From: Helicobacter sp.
GTDB lineage: Bacteria > Campylobacterota > Campylobacteria > Campylobacterales > Helicobacteraceae
DNA: 40,390 nt
NCBI GenBank assembly: GCA_029264775.1
Contig: JARHYT010000049.1
Coordinates: 1-40,390 of the forward strand
Direction: 5' to 3'
The notes beneath the pieces are model-generated. The model ran no database searches. It saw only the letters and a program-made list of their open reading frames with translations, and was not told where the DNA came from. The position numbers and the translations under genes are program-made. Positions 31,810 to 40,390 of this stretch are shown one piece after another; the first letter of the stretch is position 1; the number at the start of each line of letters is the position of its first letter.

Positions 31810-32605
31810 ACAACATTTATCATTACTTATACCACTCATTGCAATGCTTTTCAGTTTGCAATGTTTATTGATTTTGGAGCGAATTGTAGCAAAGCAAGAG
31901 CAGTTTATAACACAAAAATACGCTATTGGTATAACCTCAAGAAAGCCTATTACTTTTGAATCTGTGCGTTCCAAAATTGTTGAGGCAAAGGAGCTTACGC
32001 AGTTAAATCCAAAAGATTCTATTATGAAATTAACAAAGGATATTAGTGAAGCAAATTTAACAAACCTAACAAGGCAGTTACCATATTTTTATAGTTTGAG
32101 TCTTGAATATTTTCCAAGCACGGAAAGGTTGAATGCTATTGAGGCAGTATTAAAAAAAAATTCATCTATTATTTCAGTTGATACATTTTCAAAAAGGCAT
32201 TTAGAAAACTATACACTTTTGAGTTTTATTAAATTTAGTGTTATTACATTTGCGGTTATTCTTGCACTAATTAGTTTTATGCTTATGCTTAAGCAAATAG
32301 AGATATGGCGCTATGCAAATAAAGAAAAAATGGAAATTATGGATATTTTAGGTGCAAATATTTGGATAAGAAATAGAAGTTTGTTTAAATTAGCATTAAT
32401 CGATTCTTTTATAGCTAGTTTTGTTATATCTGTAATTGTATTTTATATGGCTAGCCTTCAGATTACGCTAGATACGATTAAGTCTTTGGGTATTGGTTTA
32501 AATATATTTCAAATACCGCTTGATTTTTTAAAATTATTTTTAGCTGCATTTATATCATCATTTTGTTGTGTAGTTTTTGTTATTTTGTCAAAGGCTAGGA
32601 CATGA
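31796..32605 (+). CDS. ftsX: Cell division permease FtsX
   Basis: Overlaps ftsE; N-terminal TM, ectodomain and three C-terminal TMs; MDILGANIWIRNRSLFKLALIDSFIASF. Confidence 0.88.
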   Translation: MNTLKQHLSLLIPLIAMLFSLQCLLILERIVAKQEQFITQKYAIGITSRKPITFESVRSKIVEAKELTQLNPKDSIMKLTKDISEANLTNLTRQLPYFYSLSLEYFPSTERLNAIEAVLKKNSSIISVDTFSKRHLENYTLLSFIKFSVITFAVILALISFMLMLKQIEIWRYANKEKMEIMDILGANIWIRNRSLFKLALIDSFIASFVISVIVFYMASLQITLDTIKSLGIGLNIFQIPLDFLKLFLAAFISSFCCVVFVILSKART

Positions 32606-34065
32606 AACAATATCGTTTTTACATATTGTTGTTTTTTTATGGATTTTTTTATATTTGTGCAAAGAATCCAGATCTTAATGAGATTAATAAAAATATACAA
32701 AAAAATGAGGTGCAAAAAAGCAATATTGATAAACAAAGAGCTAATTTAAATCTAAAGTTAAGCACACTAGGACAAAATATTAGTAATAACATTAAAAACA
32801 TAAAACAACTTGATTCTGAAATACAAAAATTATCTAAAAATATAGAGGATAATAAAGATCAAAATAGAAGTCAAGAGGCAAAATTACAGACATTACAGAA
32901 TCAACTAGCAATATTAAATGAATCCTTACAATCTTCACAAACACATCTTAGTAGCTTGATATTGCAATACACAACGATAGCATATGTGCTTGATGATGAA
33001 GAAACATTAAGCATGGATGACATAGTATCAAGAGAAGTATTTAAGATTCTAAAGAAACAAACTATAAATGATATTAAAAATATAGAAAGGCAGCAAGGTG
33101 CTATACAAAAACAGATAAATGAAACAAATAGTAGCATAAAGGAAGTAACACAGATAATAACAACACAAGAAACTAGACACCAAGATTTACAAGCAATGAT
33201 AGCAAAGCAAAAGATTTTAGTAGATAACATGCGCAATGAAGTGCAAGTTTATAATCAAAGATTGAAAGCTATTGATACACAAAAAAAAGAATTAGATAAA
33301 TTGCTTGGGCAACTAAACATTTTGAAGAAAAATACACAAGAAGAAATTAGAAAAAAACAAGAGCAAGAGAGATTAGCAAAACTTGAAAAAGAGAGATTAG
33401 CAAAACTTGAGCAAGAAAGAAAGAAAAAACTTGAGCAAGAAAGAAAGAAGGCAGAATTAGCAAAAGCTGAAGCAGAGAAAAAAGCAAAAGCTGAAGCAGA
33501 GAAGATCGCAAAAACAGATACAAAAAAAGCCGAACAATTCTTGGGGCAACAAAACAAAGCTATTAAACAGAAATATGAGGCAGCAATAAGCTCAACAGAT
33601 GCAACATCTGCTATAAATAGTTTTGAAGATTTAAAAAGGGTTGATAGTGTTTATCAAAAACCAGAAACAGCAAGATATGCGGGTAAGAGGGCAGGCTCAC
33701 CACTAGATTCTTACATAATAGAACAGGCATTTGGAGATTATATAGATCCTGCATATAAAATAAAGATTTTTAATAATGGTGTTGTGTTAAAGTCTGCAAA
33801 AGAAGATTCTAAAGTGTATAATATAATGGATGGAAAGGTTATATACGCACAAGAAATGGCTGGATTAAAAAAGGTTGTTGTGATAGAACACGCTAATTCT
33901 ATGCACTCAATATATTCTATGCTTGATAAAATAGCTCCAACACTAAAAAAAGGCTTCGTTGTAAAGCGTGGTTATGTGATAGGGAGAATTGCTGATAGGT
34001 TAAATCTTGAGATTGTGCAGTCAGGAAAACATATAAATCCAATAGAAGTGATTGCAAAAAAATAA
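32602..34065 (+). CDS. EnvC-like murein hydrolase activator (coiled coil + degenerate LytM/M23 domain)
   Basis: Long coiled coil, then DGKVIYAQEMAGLKKVVVIEHANSMHSIYSMLDKIAPTLKKGFVVKRGYVIGRIADRLNLEIVQSGKHINPIEVIAKK; overlaps ftsX. Confidence 0.9.
   Translation: MKQYRFYILLFFYGFFYICAKNPDLNEINKNIQKNEVQKSNIDKQRANLNLKLSTLGQNISNNIKNIKQLDSEIQKLSKNIEDNKDQNRSQEAKLQTLQNQLAILNESLQSSQTHLSSLILQYTTIAYVLDDEETLSMDDIVSREVFKILKKQTINDIKNIERQQGAIQKQINETNSSIKEVTQIITTQETRHQDLQAMIAKQKILVDNMRNEVQVYNQRLKAIDTQKKELDKLLGQLNILKKNTQEEIRKKQEQERLAKLEKERLAKLEQERKKKLEQERKKAELAKAEAEKKAKAEAEKIAKTDTKKAEQFLGQQNKAIKQKYEAAISSTDATSAINSFEDLKRVDSVYQKPETARYAGKRAGSPLDSYIIEQAFGDYIDPAYKIKIFNNGVVLKSAKEDSKVYNIMDGKVIYAQEMAGLKKVVVIEHANSMHSIYSMLDKIAPTLKKGFVVKRGYVIGRIADRLNLEIVQSGKHINPIEVIAKK
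33367..33504 (+). repeat. Imperfect 24-bp tandem repeats encoding coiled-coil heptad-like repeats
   Basis: gagagattagcaaaacttgaaaaa/gagagattagcaaaacttgagcaa; gaaagaaagaaaaaacttgagcaa/gaaagaaagaag; gcaaaagctgaagcagagaaaaaa/gcaaaagctgaagcagagaag. Confidence 0.75.
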
Positions 34066-34532
34066 AGGTGATGTTAAAACTATAAGTATCTTTTGTTCAT
34101 AATAAATTTGTGATAAATATTATAATTTTATGATACTTTAAGCTAATGAACGCAAGTGAGATTAACATTCGACTTATCGATTGTATAATTGGGAAAATGT
34201 TGTAATGCTGTTTTAGTATATCATAGAATATTTAGTTAAAACAGATGTATTATAATTTGCAATAGATTAAGGTAAAATTTCTGTGGTAGGAATTACTTAA
34301 ATTATGTTTAAGCAATATTGCTAATTATATAAACTGCTGAATTATTATTATAATTAAAGCAGTGAGTACAATGATTTTTACAGACAAAAGATTTTTTGAT
34401 ATTTAGCAACAGCTTTTAAATGCCTGAATTTAAATATTTTGAGTTTCACCTAGCTATTAACAATCCCTCTCATGAGGGTACAATAATGATTTATTTTATC
34501 TAAAATTTATGGATAAAAGGAGGAAAATGAAG

Positions 34533-34607
34533 TGGCTCCGGATGCAGGATTCGAACCTGCGACCAAGTGGTTAACAGCCACCTACTCTACCGCTGAGCTA
34601 ATCCGGA
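34533..34607 (-). tRNA. tRNA-Asn (GTT)
   Basis: TCCGGATTAGCTCAGCGGTAGAGTAGGTGGCTGTTAACCACTTGGTCGCAGGTTCGAATCCTGCATCCGGAGCCA; complete cloverleaf, encoded CCA, anticodon GTT. Confidence 0.97.
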
Positions 34608-34717
34608 ATAAAACTGAAGTGTAATCATACATTAATTTTTACAAAGAGTCAAGCAAATATGCAAGATTCTTATTTTTTATTGTTATAATTGTTTGTCAAA
34701 AATCATTAGGAGAGGCT

Positions 34718-35746
34718 GTGCGAGATAAGGTTACTTTTGGTATCTTGTTTTTATTGGTGTTTATAGCTATGATTGTCCTATATCAATCATATCTATTTAA
34801 TATAGCCATAGCATTTTTAATCTGTGTAGCTACTTTTTGGTTTAAAACATATTTGCATGGCTTTATCAAAAATCCACTTACAACTTCCCTTGTTGCAATT
34901 ACTCTTATGATTGCACTTATTTTTATACCTATATTTTTTATTTGTTATCGTGCATTTGTTGGATTTAAATCACTTGATTGGAATACATTGCGTGAAGTAT
35001 TTGATGCTTCTAAAATGTTTATACAAGATTTATTATCTCATATACCATTTGTTGAAAAGTATTTGCCATCGATACTTAACGAAATATCGTTTAGTTCGCT
35101 ATCATCTACTTTGATAAAGATTTCTAGTGTTATTGGTGAAAATGGCTTAAAGTTTTTTATAGATGGTTTTGTAATTGTTATATTTTTGTTCGTATTTTTT
35201 TATTGTGGTGAAACTTTTTATGCTTATATCAAGAGATTATTGCCATTTCAAGATAAACAAATAGAGGAAGTAGCACAAGAAGTAAGCGGTACTCTTAGAA
35301 TCGTGTTTTTATCCACTTTTTTCAATGTTGTAATGCAAGGAACGGCATTTGGCATTATTGCATACATATATGGATTTGAGGGTGTATTACTAGGAATTTT
35401 ATATGGTATTTGTTCTATGATACCTATTGTTGGAGGCGTTATTGTGTGGCTTCCTGTTTGTTCTATACTTGTTTATCATGGTGATATAAAGGGTGCAGTG
35501 ATTGTTGGTCTTTATAGTGCTGTGTTCATAGGATTTATTATTGATAATATAATCAAGCCATGGCTAATTGGTATTGTTAATAAGAGGGTTTTAAGTAAGC
35601 CATTGCAAATTAGTGAATTTGCCATTTTCTTTGCCATATTAGCTGGAATTGGTGCGTTTGGGTTTTGGGGAATTATAATAGGTCCTGCTATTACCGCATT
35701 TTTTATAGCGTTGTTGCGTGTATATGAACATGATTTTTCAAAATAA
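34718..35746 (+). CDS. AI-2E family transporter (GTG start)
   Basis: Polytopic; GILYGICSMIPIVGGVIVWLPV, FIIDNIIKPWLIG and FAILAGIGAFGFWGIIIGPAITAFFIALLRVY. Confidence 0.88.
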   Translation: MRDKVTFGILFLLVFIAMIVLYQSYLFNIAIAFLICVATFWFKTYLHGFIKNPLTTSLVAITLMIALIFIPIFFICYRAFVGFKSLDWNTLREVFDASKMFIQDLLSHIPFVEKYLPSILNEISFSSLSSTLIKISSVIGENGLKFFIDGFVIVIFLFVFFYCGETFYAYIKRLLPFQDKQIEEVAQEVSGTLRIVFLSTFFNVVMQGTAFGIIAYIYGFEGVLLGILYGICSMIPIVGGVIVWLPVCSILVYHGDIKGAVIVGLYSAVFIGFIIDNIIKPWLIGIVNKRVLSKPLQISEFAIFFAILAGIGAFGFWGIIIGPAITAFFIALLRVYEHDFSK

Positions 35747-35765
35747 TTTTTAAGAGGTGTTTGGT

Positions 35766-36809
35766 TTGATAAAAGTAGCAGTAATTGGTGCTAGTGGATA
35801 TAGTGGCATAGAAGTTATTAGAATCTTAAGCCATCATGATGGGGTTAAGTTAAATTATTTTGGAGCAAATACGCAGGCTGGGCAAAAATTAAGTGATATT
35901 TTTGGAAATTTTTATAAAAATTTTGATTACAACTTGGAGAATTTGCCATTAGAAGAAGTAGCAAATCAAAATGATTGTATCATAGCTGCTACGCCACATG
36001 AGTTTTTATCTAAGATTTTGACAAAAGAGATTCTAAAAAAAAGTGTTGTGATCGATTTGTCAGCAGATTTTAGATTAAAAGATGCAAATAAGTATGTTGA
36101 ATATTACAACTTTAGACATCCTAGTGCAGAGATTTTAAAAGATTCTGTGTATGGGTTATGTGAGCTATATAGCTCTAGTATTGCAACTGCACAATTGATA
36201 GCTAATCCGGGTTGCTATCCCACTTGTAGCACACTTTGCATTGCACCATTGCTAAAACATGGGATTATAGATTCAAAAAGCATTATAATTGATGCAAAAA
36301 GCGGGGTATCTGGTGCCGGCAGGAGTGCAAAGATTGATAATCTTTTTTGTGAAGTAAATGAAAATATAAAGGCATACGGGCTTGTCAATCATAGGCATGT
36401 AGCAGAGATAGAACAGAATTTAACATATATTGCAAACGAGGATATAAACATTAGTTTTACTCCGCATCTAGTGCCTATGAATAGGGGTATATTAATAACT
36501 GCTTATGCTTCATTGCAAAGTAAATATATGAGCATTACACAACAAGAATTACAGATAATGTATGAGGAATTTTATGAACATAATTTCTTTGTGCGTGTAT
36601 TAGATACTCCACCTCAAACGCGTTGGGTAAGTGGTAGTAATTATGCAGATGTCAGTGTGTGCCTTGATAGTAGAAACAAAAGGGTTATAATGATGGGGGC
36701 TATTGATAACATTATAAAGGGGGCTGGGGGACAAGCTATACAAAATTTGAATTTGCGTTTTGGATTTGATGAGAAAAAAGCATTGACAAATATAGCACCT
36801 TTTCCTTAA
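35766..36809 (+). CDS. argC: N-acetyl-gamma-glutamyl-phosphate reductase
   Basis: IKVAVIGASGYSGIEVIRIL, NPGCYPT and DAKSGVSGAGRSAK. TTG at 35766 is better spaced from AAGAGG than GTG at 35757. Confidence 0.95.
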   Translation: MIKVAVIGASGYSGIEVIRILSHHDGVKLNYFGANTQAGQKLSDIFGNFYKNFDYNLENLPLEEVANQNDCIIAATPHEFLSKILTKEILKKSVVIDLSADFRLKDANKYVEYYNFRHPSAEILKDSVYGLCELYSSSIATAQLIANPGCYPTCSTLCIAPLLKHGIIDSKSIIIDAKSGVSGAGRSAKIDNLFCEVNENIKAYGLVNHRHVAEIEQNLTYIANEDINISFTPHLVPMNRGILITAYASLQSKYMSITQQELQIMYEEFYEHNFFVRVLDTPPQTRWVSGSNYADVSVCLDSRNKRVIMMGAIDNIIKGAGGQAIQNLNLRFGFDEKKALTNIAPFP

Positions 36810-37255
36810 AACTAGATTCGCTATAAGTTAAGATTCTATAAAAATTATTTTGTGCCTTAACTATTTTATCTTCAAATAGCTTTTATTTTTAATGACATAA
36901 CTTTATGTATAGGGCTAATGTCACATTACATTATTAAGCATTAAAAGGGGATTAATATATTCTGTTTTTATTTACTTACATATAGAACACAAAATATAGA
37001 TATATCATATATAGATTTGTTTTGATCAGATTGCAACAATTTGTCTTGCAAATAAACCATCTTTGCTTATGGTTACTATAAATTTATGTTAAATATCACC
37101 AAAGTTTTATATTTGTATGAAAATACTATTGTAGTTTTTGGAATAAACTATATAAAAAATTATTTATAGAATAATAAAAAGTTTAAATTTGTCAAAAATG
37201 TAACATAAATTGTAATTTTTGCTAAACTATTTGCTATATCTTACGATACTATATG

Positions 37256-37261
37256 TATAAT
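37256..37261 (+). promoter_or_regulatory. -10 element (TATAAT) of the outer-membrane barrel gene
   Basis: Perfect TATAAT about 65 nt upstream of the 37327 start codon. Confidence 0.45.
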
Positions 37262-37326
37262 GCCTCAAGTCAATGTGATGTGTGTTGCATTGCTTGCATT
37301 AAATTTCTGTATAGAAAGGATTAAAT

Positions 37327-37872
37327 ATGAAAATTGCAAGAGTTTTAAAGGCTACTGTATTGGCTGGTATTCTTACAGCTGGAGCTTCACAAGCCCTACC
37401 ATTTGTATCTCCTGAAGTGGGTGGTATGATAGGGACAAGTTTTGATAACGCAAAAGGTTTTAATATTAATTCAGATACTAACCTTACTTATGGAGCATTT
37501 GCTAGATTATGGTTAAAGCCGGGTTCTTTCAGAGTAGCTCCATTTGTTAAGTGGGAGAATATATCTGAAGCTAGTTTTGCAAATCACTTTAAAGATATAA
37601 TAACTAACGAGGACTCTAGAAACAATAATATGCAATATGGTGTGTTGCTTGGTCTTGAGTTCTTTTATTTAACTCCTTATGTTGGTGCTGCATATTCTCA
37701 TTTTACTGATACGCATTTTTCTAGCACTTGGGCTTTAAACTATGGTTTAAAGTTTAAAATTCCTATTTTACCTTTAGCAATTGGTATCGATGCATCTTGG
37801 CAGAAACCAAAGCTAAGTGGAGTAGAAATAGAAATGCACAGAGTTAGTGCTACTTTAAGCTTGCATTTCTAG
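37327..37872 (+). CDS. Small outer-membrane beta-barrel protein
   Basis: Signal peptide (MKIARVLKATVLAGILTAGASQA), alternating beta pattern and C-terminal Phe (RVSATLSLHF); SD AGAAAGGA. Confidence 0.8.
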   Translation: MKIARVLKATVLAGILTAGASQALPFVSPEVGGMIGTSFDNAKGFNINSDTNLTYGAFARLWLKPGSFRVAPFVKWENISEASFANHFKDIITNEDSRNNNMQYGVLLGLEFFYLTPYVGAAYSHFTDTHFSSTWALNYGLKFKIPILPLAIGIDASWQKPKLSGVEIEMHRVSATLSLHF

Positions 37873-37902
37873 TGTTTTAAATAGTTTAAAATCATTTCCT
37901 CA

Positions 37903-37926
37903 AACCTACACCATCTTGTGTGGGTT
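37903..37926 (+). terminator. Probable hairpin terminator after the outer-membrane barrel gene
   Basis: AACCTACAC-catctt-GTGTGGGTT, followed by a T-rich sequence. Confidence 0.45.
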
Positions 37927-37954
37927 CTATTCCTCTTACTATTTTACAAAATAA

Positions 37955-39709
37955 GTGAATTATATGAAAAAAGATAACACGAGACAGCAAGGACATAAAA
38001 TACATAAGCATAAATATAGTCTATTGGGTTTGAACAAAAAAAGCCGAGATACCATGAATTTGAATAGGCAAAATATTAAAGAAAGCAATATAATTTCAAA
38101 TGATGATATAAGTCCGATTGTTCAAGTAGCGATAATGGGACGACCAAATGTAGGTAAAAGTTCATTATTTAATAGATTAAATCAAAAGAACATTGCTATA
38201 ACCTCTCACATAAGCGGAAGCACAAGGGATATAAACAAAAGAGATCTAAGACTGCAAAGGTTTGATATTACCATAATAGATACAGGTGGGCTTGAAGTAC
38301 AAGCACATAAATTAAAAGATTTTAATGCAATAAATAATAACTCGCATCTAAAACAATATAAAAAGGATTCAAATAGTAATATCCACGAACAAAACAATAG
38401 CAATCCGCAGAGACAAGCAATTATAGCACAGAATCTGAGAGAGAGTATTTCGCTCCATTCATATCAGATAGTGGCACAAAGTGATATATTGATATATATG
38501 GTAGATGGCAATGGAATGGCAAATGATGAAGATATTAGAATCTTTAGAGAGCTTAGTAAGAAAAAGCCGACATTGCTTGTGCTAAATAAAGTAGATAACG
38601 ATAAAATTTTGCTAAATTCTTCTGAATTTATGTCTTTTGGAGTTGGTTTTATAACTATATCTGTTGCTCATAATAGAGGCATTACAAAACTTCTTACAAG
38701 CATTGAAAATATGATACAAGAATTAATAGATTCTAAAAAAATACACATAAAAAGGCCAATGATAAAAGAGCTAGATTTCATTGACTATTTCGATGATGAA
38801 GAAAGCATTATTGAATTTGATAATTCATTAGACAATGTGGCACATGATTGTAGCGATAAGCACAAGATATTAAAATCTATTGTAAATGAAGATTCTGCAT
38901 ATGATATTGCAGTGGGAATCATAGGGAGACCAAATGTAGGTAAAAGCTCGTTATTAAATGCACTTACAAATACAAACAGATCTCTTGTGTCAGACATTGC
39001 AGGAACAACTATAGATCCAATCGATGAAAAAATAAATTACAAAGGGCATAATATTACTTTTGTTGATACTGCTGGTATCAGACGACGGAGTAAAATTGAG
39101 GGTATTGAAAAATATGCACTAGATAGAACACAAAAGATGCTTAATCAATGTGATATAGCACTGTTAGTCCTTGATTGTAGTGTGGATTTTGTAGAACTAG
39201 ATGAAAAAATTAGTTCTATAGCTAATTCAAATAATCTTGGAATTATCGTAGTGTTTAATAAATGGGATATTAGAAATAAAGATTTTGATTCTAGAATGGA
39301 TGTATATAAAAGAAAGTTCAAATTTTTAGAATACGCACCTATTGTAACAACTTCAAGTATTACAAAAAAACATATACGAGAATTAAAACAAAAAATTGTT
39401 GAAGTATATACAAACTTTATTTTTAGAATTCCGACTGCAAGGCTTAATAATTGCATTCAAAATGCCAATAAGAAACATCCTATACCAAGCGATCACGGAA
39501 AAATTGTTAAAATTTATTACGCTACACAATTTGATATTAAACCACCGAAAATCGCATTAATAATGAATCGTCCCAATGCATTACATTTTAGCTATCGACG
39601 CTATATTATAAATACACTTAGAAGTGAATTTAACCTTAATGGTGTGCCAATATTGATAGAATCTAGAAGTAAAAAAGAAAGAAGTGAAGATGTTAGTGAG
39701 AATGCTTAA
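37955..39709 (+). CDS. der: Ribosome biogenesis GTPase Der (EngA) with low-complexity insertions
   Basis: Two G domains (VAIMGRPNVGKSSLFNRL...DTGG...NKVD; VGIIGRPNVGKSSLLNAL...DTAGIRRRSK...NKWD) and C-terminal KH-like domain. GTG start at 37955; ATG alternatives at 37964 and 38054. Confidence 0.96.
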   Translation: MNYMKKDNTRQQGHKIHKHKYSLLGLNKKSRDTMNLNRQNIKESNIISNDDISPIVQVAIMGRPNVGKSSLFNRLNQKNIAITSHISGSTRDINKRDLRLQRFDITIIDTGGLEVQAHKLKDFNAINNNSHLKQYKKDSNSNIHEQNNSNPQRQAIIAQNLRESISLHSYQIVAQSDILIYMVDGNGMANDEDIRIFRELSKKKPTLLVLNKVDNDKILLNSSEFMSFGVGFITISVAHNRGITKLLTSIENMIQELIDSKKIHIKRPMIKELDFIDYFDDEESIIEFDNSLDNVAHDCSDKHKILKSIVNEDSAYDIAVGIIGRPNVGKSSLLNALTNTNRSLVSDIAGTTIDPIDEKINYKGHNITFVDTAGIRRRSKIEGIEKYALDRTQKMLNQCDIALLVLDCSVDFVELDEKISSIANSNNLGIIVVFNKWDIRNKDFDSRMDVYKRKFKFLEYAPIVTTSSITKKHIRELKQKIVEVYTNFIFRIPTARLNNCIQNANKKHPIPSDHGKIVKIYYATQFDIKPPKIALIMNRPNALHFSYRRYIINTLRSEFNLNGVPILIESRSKKERSEDVSENA

Positions 39710-39909
39710 TATTAGCTTTCATTTATGTTTTTAGGAGAAATTAAGGAATAATTATTGCATTGAAGCACAAGTTTTTTGTTTATATTCCTATGAAATTGAT
39801 ATTTTTTTAAAAACAAAATATATATCGATAAAATTTATTATTTTTTTGGTAGAATCTTATGGTGTCATATAAGCGGTTTTATAGATACCTTTATGGTTAA
39901 GGGAGTTTA

Positions 39910-40390
39910 ATGATAGAAAATCAAGCAAAAAAATTAGAAACTATGATGAAAAATAAAGCTAATACAAAGTATATCGCAGTAACTTCTGGTAAAGGTGGGG
40001 TCGGTAAATCTACAATTAGTGCCAATTTAGCATACAAATTAAAAACGCTTGGCTTTAAAGTTGGAATTTTTGATGCTGATATTGGTTTAGCAAATCTTGA
40101 TTTGATCTTTGGGGTAAAAACAGATAAAAATATATTACATGCAATGAAAGGTGAGGTAAGCATTGATGAGGTAGTTTATGAAATTGAACCAAATCTTTAT
40201 TTAATACCGGGCGATAGTGGAGAAGAAATTTTAAAGTATGCAGGAAATAATCTCCATATTGTAGAAAATTTTATTCAAGAAAGTAGCATATTAGATACAC
40301 TAGATTTTCTAATAATTGATACAGGTGCTGGCATTGGTCCGTTAAATCAAACTACATTACAAGCATGTGAGCATATTATTGTTGTTACTA
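39910..40390 (+). CDS. flhG: Flagellar number regulator FlhG (MinD/ParA-like ATPase), 3' truncated by window edge
   Basis: MIENQAKKLETMMKNKANTKYIAVTSGKGGVGKSTISANLAYKLKTLGFKVGIFDADIGLANLDLIFGVKTDKNILHAMKGE...LIPGDSGEEILKYAG; frame open to the window end. Confidence 0.92.
   Translation, partial: MIENQAKKLETMMKNKANTKYIAVTSGKGGVGKSTISANLAYKLKTLGFKVGIFDADIGLANLDLIFGVKTDKNILHAMKGEVSIDEVVYEIEPNLYLIPGDSGEEILKYAGNNLHIVENFIQESSILDTLDFLIIDTGAGIGPLNQTTLQACEHIIVVT

Noticed and set aside
33255-33557. Minus-strand Cys/Phe-rich 100-aa ORF opposite the EnvC-like coiled coil
   Set aside because: The FFFLSCSS-type repeats are the reverse complement of the Lys/Glu-rich repeats; no independent coding evidence.
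34466-34484. Short hairpin CCCTC-TCAT-GAGGG between the EnvC-like gene and tRNA-Asn
   Set aside because: Only 5 bp with no T-run; insufficient to call a terminator or RNA gene.
36716-36733. G-rich stretch aagggggctgggggaca in argC as a contingency tract
   Set aside because: Runs are only G5, the frame is intact and it encodes the conserved KGAGGQA motif.
39798-39830. Possible sigma-28 promoter upstream of flhG (TAAA-N14-CGATA)
   Set aside because: Spacing and flanks do not match the Helicobacter FliA consensus well and the region is extremely AT-rich.
1-40390. CRISPR array, IS element, prophage or restriction-modification cassette
   Set aside because: No regularly spaced direct repeats, transposase, integrase, phage structural or methyltransferase-specificity genes seen; TrmB is a tRNA methyltransferase.

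Overview
AT-rich window with the look of an enterohepatic-type Helicobacter chromosome. Genus is inferred from gene order and protein character, not from a search. Most of it is core genome: flgE (3' end), class II DAHP synthase, a TonB-dependent receptor, MATE transporter, rho, rplT-rpmI-infC-thrS, MFS transporter, groEL-groES, a WecA/MraY-like transferase, AtpZ/AtpI-like protein, lptD, an RDD protein, purD, and an rluA-FnIII-trmB-ftsE-ftsX-envC-like operon. It continues with tRNA-Asn, an AI-2E-family protein, argC, an outer-membrane barrel, der and flhG (5' end). The most notable signals are: (1) a TonB-dependent receptor split at a G7 tract, where one added G restores an ~824-aa protein, with a near-perfect Fur-box-like palindrome upstream; (2) an SF1 helicase with a DUF2726-like nuclease-type C-terminus, frameshifted at an A5 run where one added A restores the end of the domain; (3) a structured non-coding segment upstream of purD that can fold like 6S RNA; (4) a pair of very small single-TM ORFs near 17.2-17.5 kb; (5) a Der GTPase with a low-complexity Asn-rich insertion after the DTGG motif. 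I found no CRISPR array, transposon, prophage or complete known defence island.
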